A stretch of DNA of 64,000 nucleotides, taken from assembly GCA_039029135.1 (NCBI GenBank), contig JBCCGT010000001.1, positions 124,001 through 188,000 of the forward strand, written 5' to 3'. Below, piece after piece: positions 1 to 8,969 of this stretch (position 1 is the stretch's first letter; each line of letters begins with the position of its first letter). The notes beneath the pieces were generated by a model that ran no database searches, had not been told where the DNA came from, and saw only the letters and a program-made list of their open reading frames with translations. The DNA comes from JALZVT01 sp039029135. Lineage in GTDB: Bacteria > Pseudomonadota > Gammaproteobacteria > Pseudomonadales > Azotimanducaceae. The translations under genes were made by a program, and so were the position numbers.

Positions 1-653
1 CCCGAGTAGCTGTTCAACAGCGAAATGACGACAGGCATGTCCGCGCCACCGATCGGCAGTACGGCCATGACGCCAAACACGAGCGACAGCACCAGAATCA
101 GGATGAACGCGAGCGTCCACGGCTCCGGGTTCATGCAGAACAGGATGCCGGAGACGACGAGGGCAACCAGGATCAGGCCGTTGACGATCCGCTGGGCGCC
201 GAAGACGATCGCGCCGCTGGGCATCTTCTCGCTGAGCTTGCCCCAGGCCAGGATCGATCCCGAGAAGGTGACCCCGCCGATGAGCATCGACAAGAAGATG
301 GTAAAGGCCGTGAAGCCGGACACTTCGGTGCCGTAGAGCGCAGCCCAGCCCACAAGCAGACTGGCGATACCGCCAGAGCCGTTAAACAGGGCGACCATCT
401 CCGGCATTGACGTCATCTCGACGGTCCGCGCCGCCCAGGCGCCGACGCCGCCGCCAATGATCCCTGCCAGGATGATCCACTGGTACTCGAGGATCTCGCC
501 AGAAAACAGGGTAACCACGATCGCAATGCCCATCCCCAGCGCGGACAGCAAGTTGCCCTGTCGCGCCGTGGCCGGCGATCCAAGCTGCTTCAGGCCGAAG
601 ATAAAGAGCGCGGCAGAAACGATGTAAACCAGGTTAACTGCAGCGATGCTCAT
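1..653 (-). CDS. pntB: NAD(P) transhydrogenase subunit beta (5' part, runs off window)
   Basis: Membrane beta subunit of the proton-pumping transhydrogenase, which moves hydride between NADH and NADP+ at the inner membrane. About 217 N-terminal residues are present, starting MSIAAVNLVYIVSA. Several hydrophobic helices follow, then the family-typical stretch GGADMPVVISLLNSYSG right at the window edge. The NADP-binding domain III lies outside the window. The ATG overlaps the pntA2 stop codon by 4 bases, so it is the last gene of the pntA1-pntA2-pntB operon and probably translationally coupled. No damage is visible in the part present. Confidence 0.96.
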   Translation of the reverse strand, partial: MSIAAVNLVYIVSAALFIFGLKQLGSPATARQGNLLSALGMGIAIVVTLFSGEILEYQWIILAGIIGGGVGAWAARTVEMTSMPEMVALFNGSGGIASLLVGWAALYGTEVSGFTAFTIFLSMLIGGVTFSGSILAWGKLSEKMPSGAIVFGAQRIVNGLILVALVVSGILFCMNPEPWTLAFILILVLSLVFGVMAVLPIGGADMPVVISLLNSYS

Positions 654-949
654 TTGCCGCCCTCCGCACCGTCATCTTTCTTCTTGAACATGGCCAACAT
701 GCGGTTCGTGACCATGTACCCCCCGACGACGTTGATCATGGCGAACGCGACGGCCAGAAACCCCAGCGTGGTGGCACTGCCCGAAAACGCGGCGCCGGCC
801 GCGACGAGGGCCCCGACAATCGTAATCCCGGAAATTGCGTTGGCCCCCGACATCAGCGGCGTGTGCAGCGTAGCGGGCACTTTAGAGATCAGCTCGAAGC
901 CCAGGAAGATGGACAACATGAGTATGAAGGCGAGAAATATGGCTTCCAT
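650..949 (-). CDS. pntAB: NAD(P) transhydrogenase subunit alpha part 2 (membrane anchor)
   Basis: This 99-residue protein is the separate membrane half of the alpha subunit, found in bacteria with a three-gene transhydrogenase. It has three hydrophobic segments (roughly residues 3-22, 34-55 and 60-82) with a conserved SGANAISGITIVGAL stretch between the first two, and a charged C-terminal tail (FKKKDDGAEGGK). It sits 11 bases downstream of pntA1 and overlaps pntB by 4 bases. It contributes helices to the proton channel. Length and motifs match the family well. Confidence 0.95.
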   Translation of the reverse strand: MEAIFLAFILMLSIFLGFELISKVPATLHTPLMSGANAISGITIVGALVAAGAAFSGSATTLGFLAVAFAMINVVGGYMVTNRMLAMFKKKDDGAEGGK

Positions 950-960
950 GTTTGGAGCTC

Positions 961-2088
961 CTACAGATTCTTGATCGTTTCGTTAACGATCTCGCCGCCG
1001 CGCGTGATCACGCAGTTGGCCACGATGTCGTCTTCCGGGTCGAGATTCAGCGTCTTGGTCTCGGCGTCCCAGAACTCGTCGAGCAGATTGAACAGGTTAT
1101 TCGAGTACATCTCGCTGGCGTTGCGGCTGACCTCGCTTGGCAGGTTGCCAATACCGAGCACCTTGACGCCGTTGATGTCGACGACCTCGTCGAGCTTGGA
1201 ACCCTCGACGTTGCCGCCACTTTCCACGGCCATGTCGACCACAACGCTGCCCGGCTGCATGGCTTCAACCATCTCCCGCGAAACGATACGTGGCGCGGGG
1301 CGGCCAAAGAGCTGCGCCGTGGTAATCACCACATCGGACTGAGCGATGACTTTTGCCTGGCCGGCACGCTGCATCTCCAACTGTTCGGCCGTCAGCTCTT
1401 TCGCGTAGCCTTGGTCGGTCTGGCCGGTTTCGCCCAGATCAATCTCAACAAACTTCGCACCCAGCGACTGAACCTGCTCGGCAACGACCGGCCGCGTATC
1501 GAAAGCTTCAACGCGCGCGCCCAGGCGCTTGGCCGTGGCGATCGCCTGCAGCCCCGCGACACCCGCACCAATGACGAATACCCGTGCCGGGGCGATCGTG
1601 CCGGCCGGCGTCATCATCATCGGGAAGATCTTCGGGCAGTGGTACGCGGCCTGCAGCACCATCACATATCCCGCCAGGTTCGCCTGCGAAGACAGCGCAT
1701 CCATCTTCTGCGCCCTGGTCGTGCGCGGAATCATCTCCATAGAGATCGAAGTCACGCCGTTGGAGCGCAGCGAGTCGATGAGATCTCGTTCGTTAAACGG
1801 ATCGAGAAAGCTGACGTGCAGGGCGGCGTCCTTCAGTTTTCCGACCTCGTCAGCCGCCGGCTTGCGCACGCGCAGGACGATGTCCGACTCTTTGAGTATC
1901 GCGTCGCGCTTCCTATCGACGCTGGCGCCCGCCTCGGTGTAGTCGCCATCTCTGAAACCCGCGGCCATACCGGCACCAGGTTCGATGGCCACTTCAAAGC
2001 CCGCTTTCACTAGCTTCTTCACCGTGGCAGGAACAAGCGCAACACGCTTCTCGCCTAACCAGGTTTCCTTGGGGACCCCGATTTGCAT
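961..2088 (-). CDS. pntAA: NAD(P) transhydrogenase subunit alpha part 1 (NAD-binding)
   Basis: Soluble domain I of the transhydrogenase, which binds NAD(H). The 375 residues match the alanine dehydrogenase/PNT family: N-terminal MQIGVPKETWLGEKRVALVP, and a Rossmann fold with VIGAGVAGLQAIATAKRLGA near residues 171-190 followed by EAFDTR. The length is normal for a split alpha-1 subunit. It is the first gene of the operon. The ATG at 2088 is preceded by an AAAGG-type ribosome site. It is divergent from the TRAP operon across a 266-base gap in which I see no convincing promoter on either strand. Confidence 0.96.
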   Translation of the reverse strand: MQIGVPKETWLGEKRVALVPATVKKLVKAGFEVAIEPGAGMAAGFRDGDYTEAGASVDRKRDAILKESDIVLRVRKPAADEVGKLKDAALHVSFLDPFNERDLIDSLRSNGVTSISMEMIPRTTRAQKMDALSSQANLAGYVMVLQAAYHCPKIFPMMMTPAGTIAPARVFVIGAGVAGLQAIATAKRLGARVEAFDTRPVVAEQVQSLGAKFVEIDLGETGQTDQGYAKELTAEQLEMQRAGQAKVIAQSDVVITTAQLFGRPAPRIVSREMVEAMQPGSVVVDMAVESGGNVEGSKLDEVVDINGVKVLGIGNLPSEVSRNASEMYSNNLFNLLDEFWDAETKTLNLDPEDDIVANCVITRGGEIVNETIKNL

Positions 2089-2354
2089 AGTTATCGACCT
2101 TTCAGATAGACCTTTCGGCTGTGCCAGACACGGACTGGACTTGGCCGTTGTGGCTTGGCGGTTCCCAATCCGAACCGGCGAGCCTATCGAATGCCCTGCA
2201 CCAAAACAAACGCCGATGCAGAGCGATTGCTTATATGCTTACGTTTGGCGCAGTTCTGCTCACAAGATCGCCGCAGTCGACGCGATGCAAGCTTGCAACC
2301 CATTGATTTCGCACTGACAATTCCGCGCCTCGCTGGGAGTTTGAGAAGCAAATT

Positions 2355-3485
2355 ATGAGTCTGCGCGCGGCCTTGTTCGCCGTGGTCATCGCGTTCGCCG
2401 CGGGCCTGTTGGGCAGCCTAGCGCTGCGCCCCGTCGGTGCGCCGGGCGGCGCTGCGGCGAGCGAAACCGAGACCACTAACGTCGCCTCACAGGCGAGCGT
2501 GCGATGGCGTGTGCCGATCGCGTTCGGGACCAACCTGCCGGCGCTGGGCGACAACATCGTTTACGTCGCCGACCTGCTGCGGCGATTCTCATCCGGACGC
2601 ATCGACCTCAACGTATATGAACCCGGTGAGATCGTGCCCACGTTCAGCATCGTCGATGCCGTGCGCGACGGCAAAGTGCAGGCCGGCTATACCTGGCTGG
2701 GCTACGATCAGGGCAAGATCCCCGCCTCAGCGCTGCTCGGCGCCGTCCCTTTCGGACTAGAGCCCTGGGAGTACAGCGCCTGGTGGTTCGAGGGCGGCGG
2801 TCGCGAACTTGGCGAGGCGCTGTATGCCAAGTACGGCGTTCACCTGCTCTTCTGCGGCATCATCGGACCAGAGACCGCAGGCTGGTTTCGTCGCCCCATC
2901 AATAGCCTCGCCGACGTCGCAGGTCTCAAGATTCGCTTCGCAGGCCTCGGCGGCAAAGTCATCGGCGAACTCGGCGCAAGCGTCACCATGCTCCCCGGCG
3001 GCGAGATCTTTCAGGCGCTCGAAAAAGGTGCCATCGATGCCACCGAGTATTCGCTGCCCGTGGTCGACCAAAAACTGGGCTTCGACCGCGTCGCGAAACT
3101 GAACTACTTCCCGGGTTGGCACCAGCCCTCTACCGCATCTCATCTCGCGATCAACCAATCGAGCTGGCAGCGCCTGTCGGGCGCTGATCAGGCCGCGGTC
3201 GAGGCCGCCTGCACGGCGGGAGTGACGCGCAACCTCGCACGCAGCGAGCAGCTGCAGGGCGGCATCATCGCCGGCTTCCCCGGTATTGGCGTAACCGCCG
3301 GTCGACTGCCCGACGACATGCTGCGGCAATTACAGGCCGTCACCGAACGGGTGATGCAGGAAGAAGCTAACAAAGACCCGGATTTCGCAAAGATCTACGC
3401 CTCACAGCGGGCCTTTCGCGCCGACTACGCACACTGGAAACGCCTGGCGTACCTGCCGCGCGACTTCGACGAGCAAGGCAACTGA
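2355..3485 (+). CDS. TRAP transporter substrate-binding protein, DctP/TakP type
   Basis: Periplasmic binding component of a tripartite ATP-independent transporter for an organic acid-like solute. The 376 residues begin with an uncleaved or slowly cleaved signal segment (about residues 5-25). The core stretch GLKIRFAGLGGKVIGELGA, then GGEIFQALEKGAIDATEYS, is what I recall of the TakP (2-oxo acid) branch; the Arg in KIRF is the usual carboxylate-binding residue. A purine-rich site lies just upstream of the ATG. The stop overlaps the next start (TGATG), so the three TRAP genes are coupled. The substrate cannot be told from sequence; 2-oxo acid or another carboxylate is inference. Confidence 0.93.
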   Translation: MSLRAALFAVVIAFAAGLLGSLALRPVGAPGGAAASETETTNVASQASVRWRVPIAFGTNLPALGDNIVYVADLLRRFSSGRIDLNVYEPGEIVPTFSIVDAVRDGKVQAGYTWLGYDQGKIPASALLGAVPFGLEPWEYSAWWFEGGGRELGEALYAKYGVHLLFCGIIGPETAGWFRRPINSLADVAGLKIRFAGLGGKVIGELGASVTMLPGGEIFQALEKGAIDATEYSLPVVDQKLGFDRVAKLNYFPGWHQPSTASHLAINQSSWQRLSGADQAAVEAACTAGVTRNLARSEQLQGGIIAGFPGIGVTAGRLPDDMLRQLQAVTERVMQEEANKDPDFAKIYASQRAFRADYAHWKRLAYLPRDFDEQGN

Positions 3486-4027
3486 TGCTGCCAAGCACGC
3501 CCTTTTCTGAGGCCGTCGACCGATTCATAGGCAGGATCGGTCGGGCGGCGTCCTGGATCTGGGTTGCACTTCTGGTGGTTATCGTCGTCAACGTCACCAT
3601 GCGCTATGCGTTCGGCGAGGGACGCATTGAGTTTGAAGAGATACAGTGGCACCTGTATTCGGTGGGTTTTTTGCTGGGCCTGAGCTACGCCTACAGCGGC
3701 GACAATCACATCCGCGTCGACGTGATCCATGAGCGCCTGAGTCTGCGACACAAGGCCTGGATCGAGCTGTACGGCATCTTACTGCTGCTGCTGCCATTCA
3801 TCTGCCTGATCCTGGTGTTCAGCCTGCCTTTCGTCTACGACAGCTATCGCCTGAGCGAAGTGTCGCAGGCGCCGGGCGGACTGCCCCTGAGGTGGCTGAT
3901 CAAGGCAGCGTTGCCACTAGGCTTTGCGCTGCTGCTGCTCGCGGTTGCGGGCCGCCTGTCCCGGGTATGGCGCTGCCTGTTTGGTGCGCCAGATGCCGCA
4001 GCTTTCGACGACGAGCCAACACGATGA
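3485..4027 (+). CDS. dctQ: TRAP transporter small permease (DctQ)
   Basis: Small membrane subunit of the TRAP transporter, 180 residues with four predicted helices (about 20-40, 57-75, 97-120 and 140-160). It carries the DctQ-typical FEEIQWHLYSVGFLLGLSYA and NHIRVDVIHERL. It begins one base inside the dctP-type stop and overlaps the dctM start by 4 bases (ATGA). It bridges the binding protein and the large permease. Function is secure; the substrate depends on the binding protein. Confidence 0.92.
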   Translation: MLPSTPFSEAVDRFIGRIGRAASWIWVALLVVIVVNVTMRYAFGEGRIEFEEIQWHLYSVGFLLGLSYAYSGDNHIRVDVIHERLSLRHKAWIELYGILLLLLPFICLILVFSLPFVYDSYRLSEVSQAPGGLPLRWLIKAALPLGFALLLLAVAGRLSRVWRCLFGAPDAAAFDDEPTR

Positions 4028-5373
4028 CGGGAAGCGAATGGCTCGCCGTCGCGATGTTCACCAGTTTTATCGCGCTCGTACTGACCGGATTCCCCGTCGC
4101 CTGGGTGCTCGGCGGACTAGCCGCCCTCTTCACCGCACTCGCGATCGTGCTGGAGATCGATCTCGGCGTTGCGACCGGGGTGGACTGGAACTACGCCGGC
4201 ATCAGCGTCGATCGCATCTGGGACGTCATGAAGAACTGGGTGATGGTCGCTCTACCCATGTTTGTGTTCATGGGACTTCTGCTGGATCGCTCCGGGATTG
4301 CAGGGGCATTGATGACCAGTTTTTCGCGTCTGTTTGGCAGCGTCCGCGGCGGACTGGCCATCACCGTCATACTGATCGGCCTGCTGTTGGCCGCGACCAC
4401 GGGCATTATCGGTGCATCCGTCGTACTGCTGGCACTGCTCGGCCTGCCGGCAATGCTGCAGCAGGGCTACAACAAGGCGTTTGCGAGCGGCACGGTATGC
4501 GCAGTGGGCACGCTGGGCATATTGATCCCGCCCAGCATCATGCTGGTCCTCATGGCCGACCGCATGGCGATGAGCGTTGGGGACCTTTTTCTAGGCGCCG
4601 TGCTGCCCGGTGTCCTGCTGGGCGGACTGTACATCGCGTACGTCATCGCATACGGCATCGCCAACCCGGAAGGTGCGCCTGCCAGCCCATCTGAGTCTTT
4701 CGACTGGGGTGCGCTGCGAGATCTGTTTCGCGCCGTAGTGCCCCCGGCCCTGCTGATCCTTGCCGTGCTGGGATCAATCTTCTTCGGCTTGGCGACCCCC
4801 ACCGAGGCCGCCGGCGTCGGAGCGGCCGGCGCGCTGCTGCTCGCCATCGCCGCCGGCGTCTTTTCGGTTCGCATGCTGCGCGAAGTCTTGACCGAGACCA
4901 CCCGCACTACCGCCTTCATCTTCGCCGTGCTGTTGGGCGCGACGGCCTTCAGCCTGGTGTTGAGGGGGTTGGGAGGGGATGAATTGATCGAACGGGCCCT
5001 GCTAAACCTACCGTTCGGACCCAGCGGCATCATCCTGAGCATACTGTTCGCCACCTTTCTGCTCGGCTTTTTTCTGGACTGGATCGAACTTACCCTGATC
5101 ATCCTGCCCCTCGTCTCCCCGGTGGTGATCGGCCTGGGTTTTGATCCGGTATGGTTCACGATCCTGTTCGCGGTCTGCCTGCAGACGAGCTTCCTGACCC
5201 CACCCGTGGGATTCGCCTTGTTCTACTTGAAAGGCGTAGCACCGGAAGGCATCGACGTAAGGACCATTTATCGGGGAGTAGCGCCGTTTATCGCCTTGCA
5301 GTTGTTGGGCCTGCTGGTTCTGTTCAATTTCCCGGGGTTGGTGACTTGGTTACCGGGGCAGGCTTACAATTAA
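4024..5373 (+). CDS. dctM: TRAP transporter large permease (DctM)
   Basis: Large permease of the TRAP system, about 449 residues with roughly 12 hydrophobic segments that form the ion-coupled transport path. Recognisable family stretches are GFPVAWVLGG, LLLAATTGIIGASVVLL, GTLGILIPPSIMLVL and TPTEAAGVGAAGALLL. The open frame extends upstream to 3892. I place the start at the ATG that overlaps the dctQ stop (ATGA), because MTGSEWLAVAMF is the normal N-terminus and the upstream stretch only mirrors dctQ. This is the last gene of the TRAP operon; the base composition falls immediately after it. Confidence 0.93.
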   Translation: MTGSEWLAVAMFTSFIALVLTGFPVAWVLGGLAALFTALAIVLEIDLGVATGVDWNYAGISVDRIWDVMKNWVMVALPMFVFMGLLLDRSGIAGALMTSFSRLFGSVRGGLAITVILIGLLLAATTGIIGASVVLLALLGLPAMLQQGYNKAFASGTVCAVGTLGILIPPSIMLVLMADRMAMSVGDLFLGAVLPGVLLGGLYIAYVIAYGIANPEGAPASPSESFDWGALRDLFRAVVPPALLILAVLGSIFFGLATPTEAAGVGAAGALLLAIAAGVFSVRMLREVLTETTRTTAFIFAVLLGATAFSLVLRGLGGDELIERALLNLPFGPSGIILSILFATFLLGFFLDWIELTLIILPLVSPVVIGLGFDPVWFTILFAVCLQTSFLTPPVGFALFYLKGVAPEGIDVRTIYRGVAPFIALQLLGLLVLFNFPGLVTWLPGQAYN

Positions 5374-5395
5374 GTTAACGTTTAGCGCTAGGCTA

Positions 5396-5453
5396 GCAAT
5401 CAGCATGTATTGGCCCATCACCGAGAGATCACCGGCATTCGCCAGCTGATTGC
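5396..5453. repeat. 9-bp inverted repeat before the AT-rich block
   Basis: GCAATCAGC (5396-5404) is repeated inverted as GCTGATTGC (5445-5453), about 40 bases apart, in the 94-base gap between dctM and the PurN-like gene. Each arm is followed by ATG on the + strand. It could be an operator, an attenuator stem with a long loop, or chance. It sits where the GC content drops, so it also marks the left edge of the block. Confidence 0.35.
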
Positions 5454-5467
5454 ATGGGTAATCTAAA

Positions 5468-6052
5468 GTGAATGTCGCCGCACTCGCTTCCTACAATGGG
5501 TCTTCGCTAGACGCGGTCATGGATGCTCAGAAATGGAGAGCCTCCATCAGTCTATGCCTAGTGATTAGCAACAACAGCAAATCGACCGCACTCAAGCGTG
5601 CGCACTCGTACGGAGCAGCGGTTAGACACTTATCCAGCAAGACCCATCCCATTGAACAAGAGCTCGATGAGGCGATCTGTGACTCACTCCATCGAGCGCA
5701 AGCAGACGTGGTACTGCTGTCGGGCTACATGAAACCAATAGGCAAGAAAACACTCCACTCGTTCGAAGGCAAGATCATCAATACGCATCCTTCGCTACTT
5801 CCGGCTTATGGCGGAAAAGGCTTTTTTGGCGAACACGTTCACCAAAACGTCATAGCAGTACGCGAACGCGTCACCGGTGCGACGTTGCACTACGTGTCCA
5901 AAGAGTACGACAGCGGAAGAATAATCCGGCAGAAGAGCATCATAGTGCAGAGAAATGACACTATCGACACACTCACTACACGGGTGAAAGCTCTCGAAAA
6001 GTCGCTTGTGACTGACTATCTGACTATGAACACTGGCAACGGGCACCGCTGA
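5468..6052 (+). CDS. PurN-like formyltransferase (glycinamide-type, orphan context)
   Basis: A 194-residue protein of the formyl transferase N-terminal family, which transfers a formyl group from 10-formyltetrahydrofolate to an amine. Catalytic-type residues are present: Asn105 and His107 in INTHPSLLP and Asp148 in YDSGRII. The PurN phosphate-loop GSN near residue 12 reads GSS. No purine genes are nearby, so housekeeping GAR formylation is doubtful; a tailoring role on an amino-containing product is an inference from its neighbours. The start is GTG with a weak ribosome site. It is the first gene of a four-gene + run, and its codon use and AT content differ from the flanking regions. Confidence 0.8.
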   Translation: MNVAALASYNGSSLDAVMDAQKWRASISLCLVISNNSKSTALKRAHSYGAAVRHLSSKTHPIEQELDEAICDSLHRAQADVVLLSGYMKPIGKKTLHSFEGKIINTHPSLLPAYGGKGFFGEHVHQNVIAVRERVTGATLHYVSKEYDSGRIIRQKSIIVQRNDTIDTLTTRVKALEKSLVTDYLTMNTGNGHR

Positions 6053-6067
6053 GCTGTCCGCAATCAA

Positions 6068-7498
6068 ATGAGCTGGCTAGAGAAAATACTAGTAACAATA
6101 AGTCCGAGTCTGTTGCTGACAGGAACAGCATGGCGCGGGATATGGGATAGCCAACACAAGCGGGCTTTTATCCTCGGCGCTCGAATCTATTTTACGATCG
6201 CCCTAATTCTCTATCTCGCTCACTACCATTTCTTTGATGTACCAATGCAACTGCAGCCACCAGAAAGGTGGCTCTATTACCGATACGGGATGGCCGGACT
6301 AGCATTAGCAGGCATCGTGTTCTACTCGACCAAAGCCGCAGAAGTTCGTTTTTACAAGGCTCCAGCATTCCTGATTCACACCACATTTTGCTATTGGCAG
6401 GGCCAAGTTTTCGTCTGGTATCCGGAGTCAAACTATCTTTATTGCTTTGCGTTCGCGGCAATTGGATCCGTCGTGCTCCGGGGCTCAACTTCGACATCGG
6501 TGACTGCGGCAGTGTTCTTTACTGCCATACAGTTTCCAGCCTTATTGAATGGCGGACTGTCTTTGCCGCACCTGCTGAGCGCCACAACAGTCACAGCACT
6601 ATTCGCTGCTGTTATTCGCCTAGGTCACGAATCGGATATAAGGTCCTTCATTGCTACGCAAGAGAACCTAGCGACCCAGAAAAAACTGATCGAACTGAAT
6701 ATCGAATTCGCCGATCGAATGAGAGCTTTCGTTCCAAGGGTAATCTTCAATCGACTTGAGCAAGAGATGCAGGAGGGGGGAATATCCGCGCTACAAGCAA
6801 TCGATAGCGTGCTCACGCCCAGAAAACTCGAGGTCGCTTGCCTGTTTAGCGACATTCGCGGCTTCACCGAAGGGTCCAAAGATCTGGACTCATATATCAA
6901 CAGAGGCGTACTACCCAACGTCAAAGCGTGTTCAGAAGCTGTAGAGTCAAATCACGGCATTCCCAGGAAGGTAGGTGATTTACTTTTTTCTTACTTCGAC
7001 GAAGATAGTATTGGTGTTAACTTACTGCGATGTGTATCGGCCGGCCTTGACGTAGCTAGACTCAATATAGATTTCAATGAGTCAAGAAACGATGTCGAGA
7101 TCCGCAGGTACATATTGATCTCTGTCGGCGAAGCAGTGGTGGGCAATCTCGGTGGATTCGATTCGTCGATTGAAATCACGGCCCTCGGTTCACCAGTGAA
7201 TTTTCTTAGCCGCCTCGACGATCTAACAAAGACTCCAGGGCTACAAGAACATCTAAACACCTCAGATATCGTGATTTGCCCCCGCTCCAAAGAACTGCTG
7301 GACGAGATGGGTCTCTCGCTAGAGACATTGGACATTGACTTAGACCAGGAAGGTCTCTCGATCCGAGACTTTCCGACGATTCGGCGTATTTTCGCTCTAC
7401 CTCCGTCGGACAATAACCACGACATAGTCCGATCCTCTCTTGACTACATTGAGAGAGAACTGGAGTTAGAGCAGCACAATGCAACAAGTAGAATTTGA
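6068..7498 (+). CDS. Membrane class III adenylate/guanylate cyclase
   Basis: A 476-residue protein with several N-terminal hydrophobic segments (about residues 28-50, 72-90, 118-140, 150-190) and a C-terminal class III cyclase domain (about 250-420). Two metal-binding Asp positions are visible: FSDIRGFT (Asp near 262) and KVGDLLFSYF (near 302). GSPVNFLSRL supplies the usual Asn and Arg of the transition-state site. It should make cAMP or cGMP; the substrate residues do not let me decide. It overlaps the next gene by 20 bases, so co-expression is likely. The membrane part may sense a ligand, but I do not recognise it as a named sensor domain. Confidence 0.87.
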   Translation: MSWLEKILVTISPSLLLTGTAWRGIWDSQHKRAFILGARIYFTIALILYLAHYHFFDVPMQLQPPERWLYYRYGMAGLALAGIVFYSTKAAEVRFYKAPAFLIHTTFCYWQGQVFVWYPESNYLYCFAFAAIGSVVLRGSTSTSVTAAVFFTAIQFPALLNGGLSLPHLLSATTVTALFAAVIRLGHESDIRSFIATQENLATQKKLIELNIEFADRMRAFVPRVIFNRLEQEMQEGGISALQAIDSVLTPRKLEVACLFSDIRGFTEGSKDLDSYINRGVLPNVKACSEAVESNHGIPRKVGDLLFSYFDEDSIGVNLLRCVSAGLDVARLNIDFNESRNDVEIRRYILISVGEAVVGNLGGFDSSIEITALGSPVNFLSRLDDLTKTPGLQEHLNTSDIVICPRSKELLDEMGLSLETLDIDLDQEGLSIRDFPTIRRIFALPPSDNNHDIVRSSLDYIERELELEQHNATSRI

Positions 7499-8969
7499 GT
7501 CGGATTCGTACGCCAACTTAGACCTCGATTTCCGGAAACTGCACGAGACTGTATTCCCCGCAGACGTACGCGATGGCGACAACGTGCATGCGATGTATCG
7601 CTTAGTCGGAGAGACGGAATTTTCAAAAGCAAAGATTTGGAGAATCAGTCCTCTAGGGATCGAAATACTGGTTCGTAGGAACGACGGAATCGCGAAAGGA
7701 GATAGCGTTGATCTGACGCTTCTGATAGGAGGACAACGGACAAACTTCAAGGGGCTAATCGTAGAGGACGATTTACCGCATGATGATCACGTTCGAATCG
7801 GCGTTCGATTCGTCCAGAAAAGCACTGCAAGCAACAATGCGACAGAGAAAAGAAAGTCAACTAGATGGAACTGTAGCGGCCAGTACCACCCAACCGCAGT
7901 CAGTGTAAACCCCGTCAAGTTCAACGATTATCTCTACTTCAAGATAAGGGATATATCGCCGGAAGGCATGCAGCTACTCACGAGCCTGCGAAACAAATTT
8001 ATCGTCCCCGGAATGTCTTTCGAACTCCAAGCGAGCTTTCCTTCGATTGGTCAGACCCAAATACCGGTGTCAGTCTCACGGATTGGATTTACCCTTGACA
8101 ACGGCAAAGACTACTTGTCGATAGGAGTGTCTTTCCAATCATTGGAGAAGTCCTCAAGATCTATTATTGCGCAGTACCTTCTGCAGTTCGCTGAAGGTGT
8201 TTCCCTGAAAAAGTTACGAGAGGGCAACTTTCTGCCAAAATCTGTTGGCTCTGCAGTCAACTACTCTTTTGTGTCTTCAGACTCGACGTACAAAGAGGTA
8301 CTGAACTTGCGATTGGCCGCTTACAAGAAGGCAGGCAAGATTGAACAGGATATTACCGCAGATAAACTATCGGACCTATTCGATGCGAGATCCCGAATAC
8401 TGACAGGCACCATCGACGGGAAACTTGTCTCAACTGCACGTGTTACTTTCGCCGAACAAGGTCAGAAGTTCGAAATCGAAAAGGTCGTAGATTGGCCGGC
8501 GGACTTTCCTAGCAGGGAAACGACAGTAGAAGTTTCAAAGGCGTGTACCCACCCCTCCTTTCGCGGCTCAGATCTTTTTCTTTCGCTCGTCAGAGAAATC
8601 GCAATTGTTTGCATTCAATCCCGTCGGGACTGGGTGATCATCGGGTCTACACCCGAACTACTAAAGACGTACAAGTCCATAGGCTTTAGCGATACGGGGG
8701 TGCGCTACGAGCACCCTGATTACCAGAACATGATTCATCATGTACTCATCGGCAACCTACCTTCGATGATGAAAGGTGTGAGCGTCGGACCCATTGAATG
8801 GAACGTTATATGGAAGGACACCTATCAGTTTCTGGATCGCAGTAACATCCTACGCTTCGACGGCCTTTCAGCAGCGCGGATCTACGTTTACCGAATGCTG
8901 TCTCCTCTCGCTTGGATCGCATCAAACCGATCAAGAAAGCCGAGAACAGAAAGGAAAGCAACGAAATGA
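7479..8969 (+). CDS. Tandem PilZ - FeeM-like N-acyltransferase (GNAT fold) fusion
   Basis: A 496-residue cytoplasmic protein. Residues about 25-115 look like a degenerate PilZ domain (RISPLGIEIL, lacking the Asp). Residues about 125-240 look like a complete PilZ domain with the c-di-GMP motif RKSTR followed by RDISPEGMQL. Residues about 260-440 resemble the FeeM/N-acyl-homoserine-lactone-synthase type of GNAT fold: the pattern LRLAAYKKAG, then EVSKACTHPSFRGSDL and a final GFSDTG. FeeM makes long-chain N-acyl amino acids from acyl-ACP. I infer an N-acyltransferase gated by c-di-GMP. The gene overlaps the cyclase upstream and the methyltransferase downstream. The product is unknown. Confidence 0.72.
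   Translation: MQQVEFESDSYANLDLDFRKLHETVFPADVRDGDNVHAMYRLVGETEFSKAKIWRISPLGIEILVRRNDGIAKGDSVDLTLLIGGQRTNFKGLIVEDDLPHDDHVRIGVRFVQKSTASNNATEKRKSTRWNCSGQYHPTAVSVNPVKFNDYLYFKIRDISPEGMQLLTSLRNKFIVPGMSFELQASFPSIGQTQIPVSVSRIGFTLDNGKDYLSIGVSFQSLEKSSRSIIAQYLLQFAEGVSLKKLREGNFLPKSVGSAVNYSFVSSDSTYKEVLNLRLAAYKKAGKIEQDITADKLSDLFDARSRILTGTIDGKLVSTARVTFAEQGQKFEIEKVVDWPADFPSRETTVEVSKACTHPSFRGSDLFLSLVREIAIVCIQSRRDWVIIGSTPELLKTYKSIGFSDTGVRYEHPDYQNMIHHVLIGNLPSMMKGVSVGPIEWNVIWKDTYQFLDRSNILRFDGLSAARIYVYRMLSPLAWIASNRSRKPRTERKATK

Noticed and set aside
952..2013. 353-residue open frame on the + strand opposite pntA1
   Set aside because: Pnt identity on the - strand is certain; the + frame is Arg/His-rich with no family features and is a shadow of high-GC codon bias.
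5468..6052. Naming this gene purN
   Set aside because: The fold and catalytic residues fit, but the phosphate loop is altered and there is no purine context, so a housekeeping symbol would overclaim.
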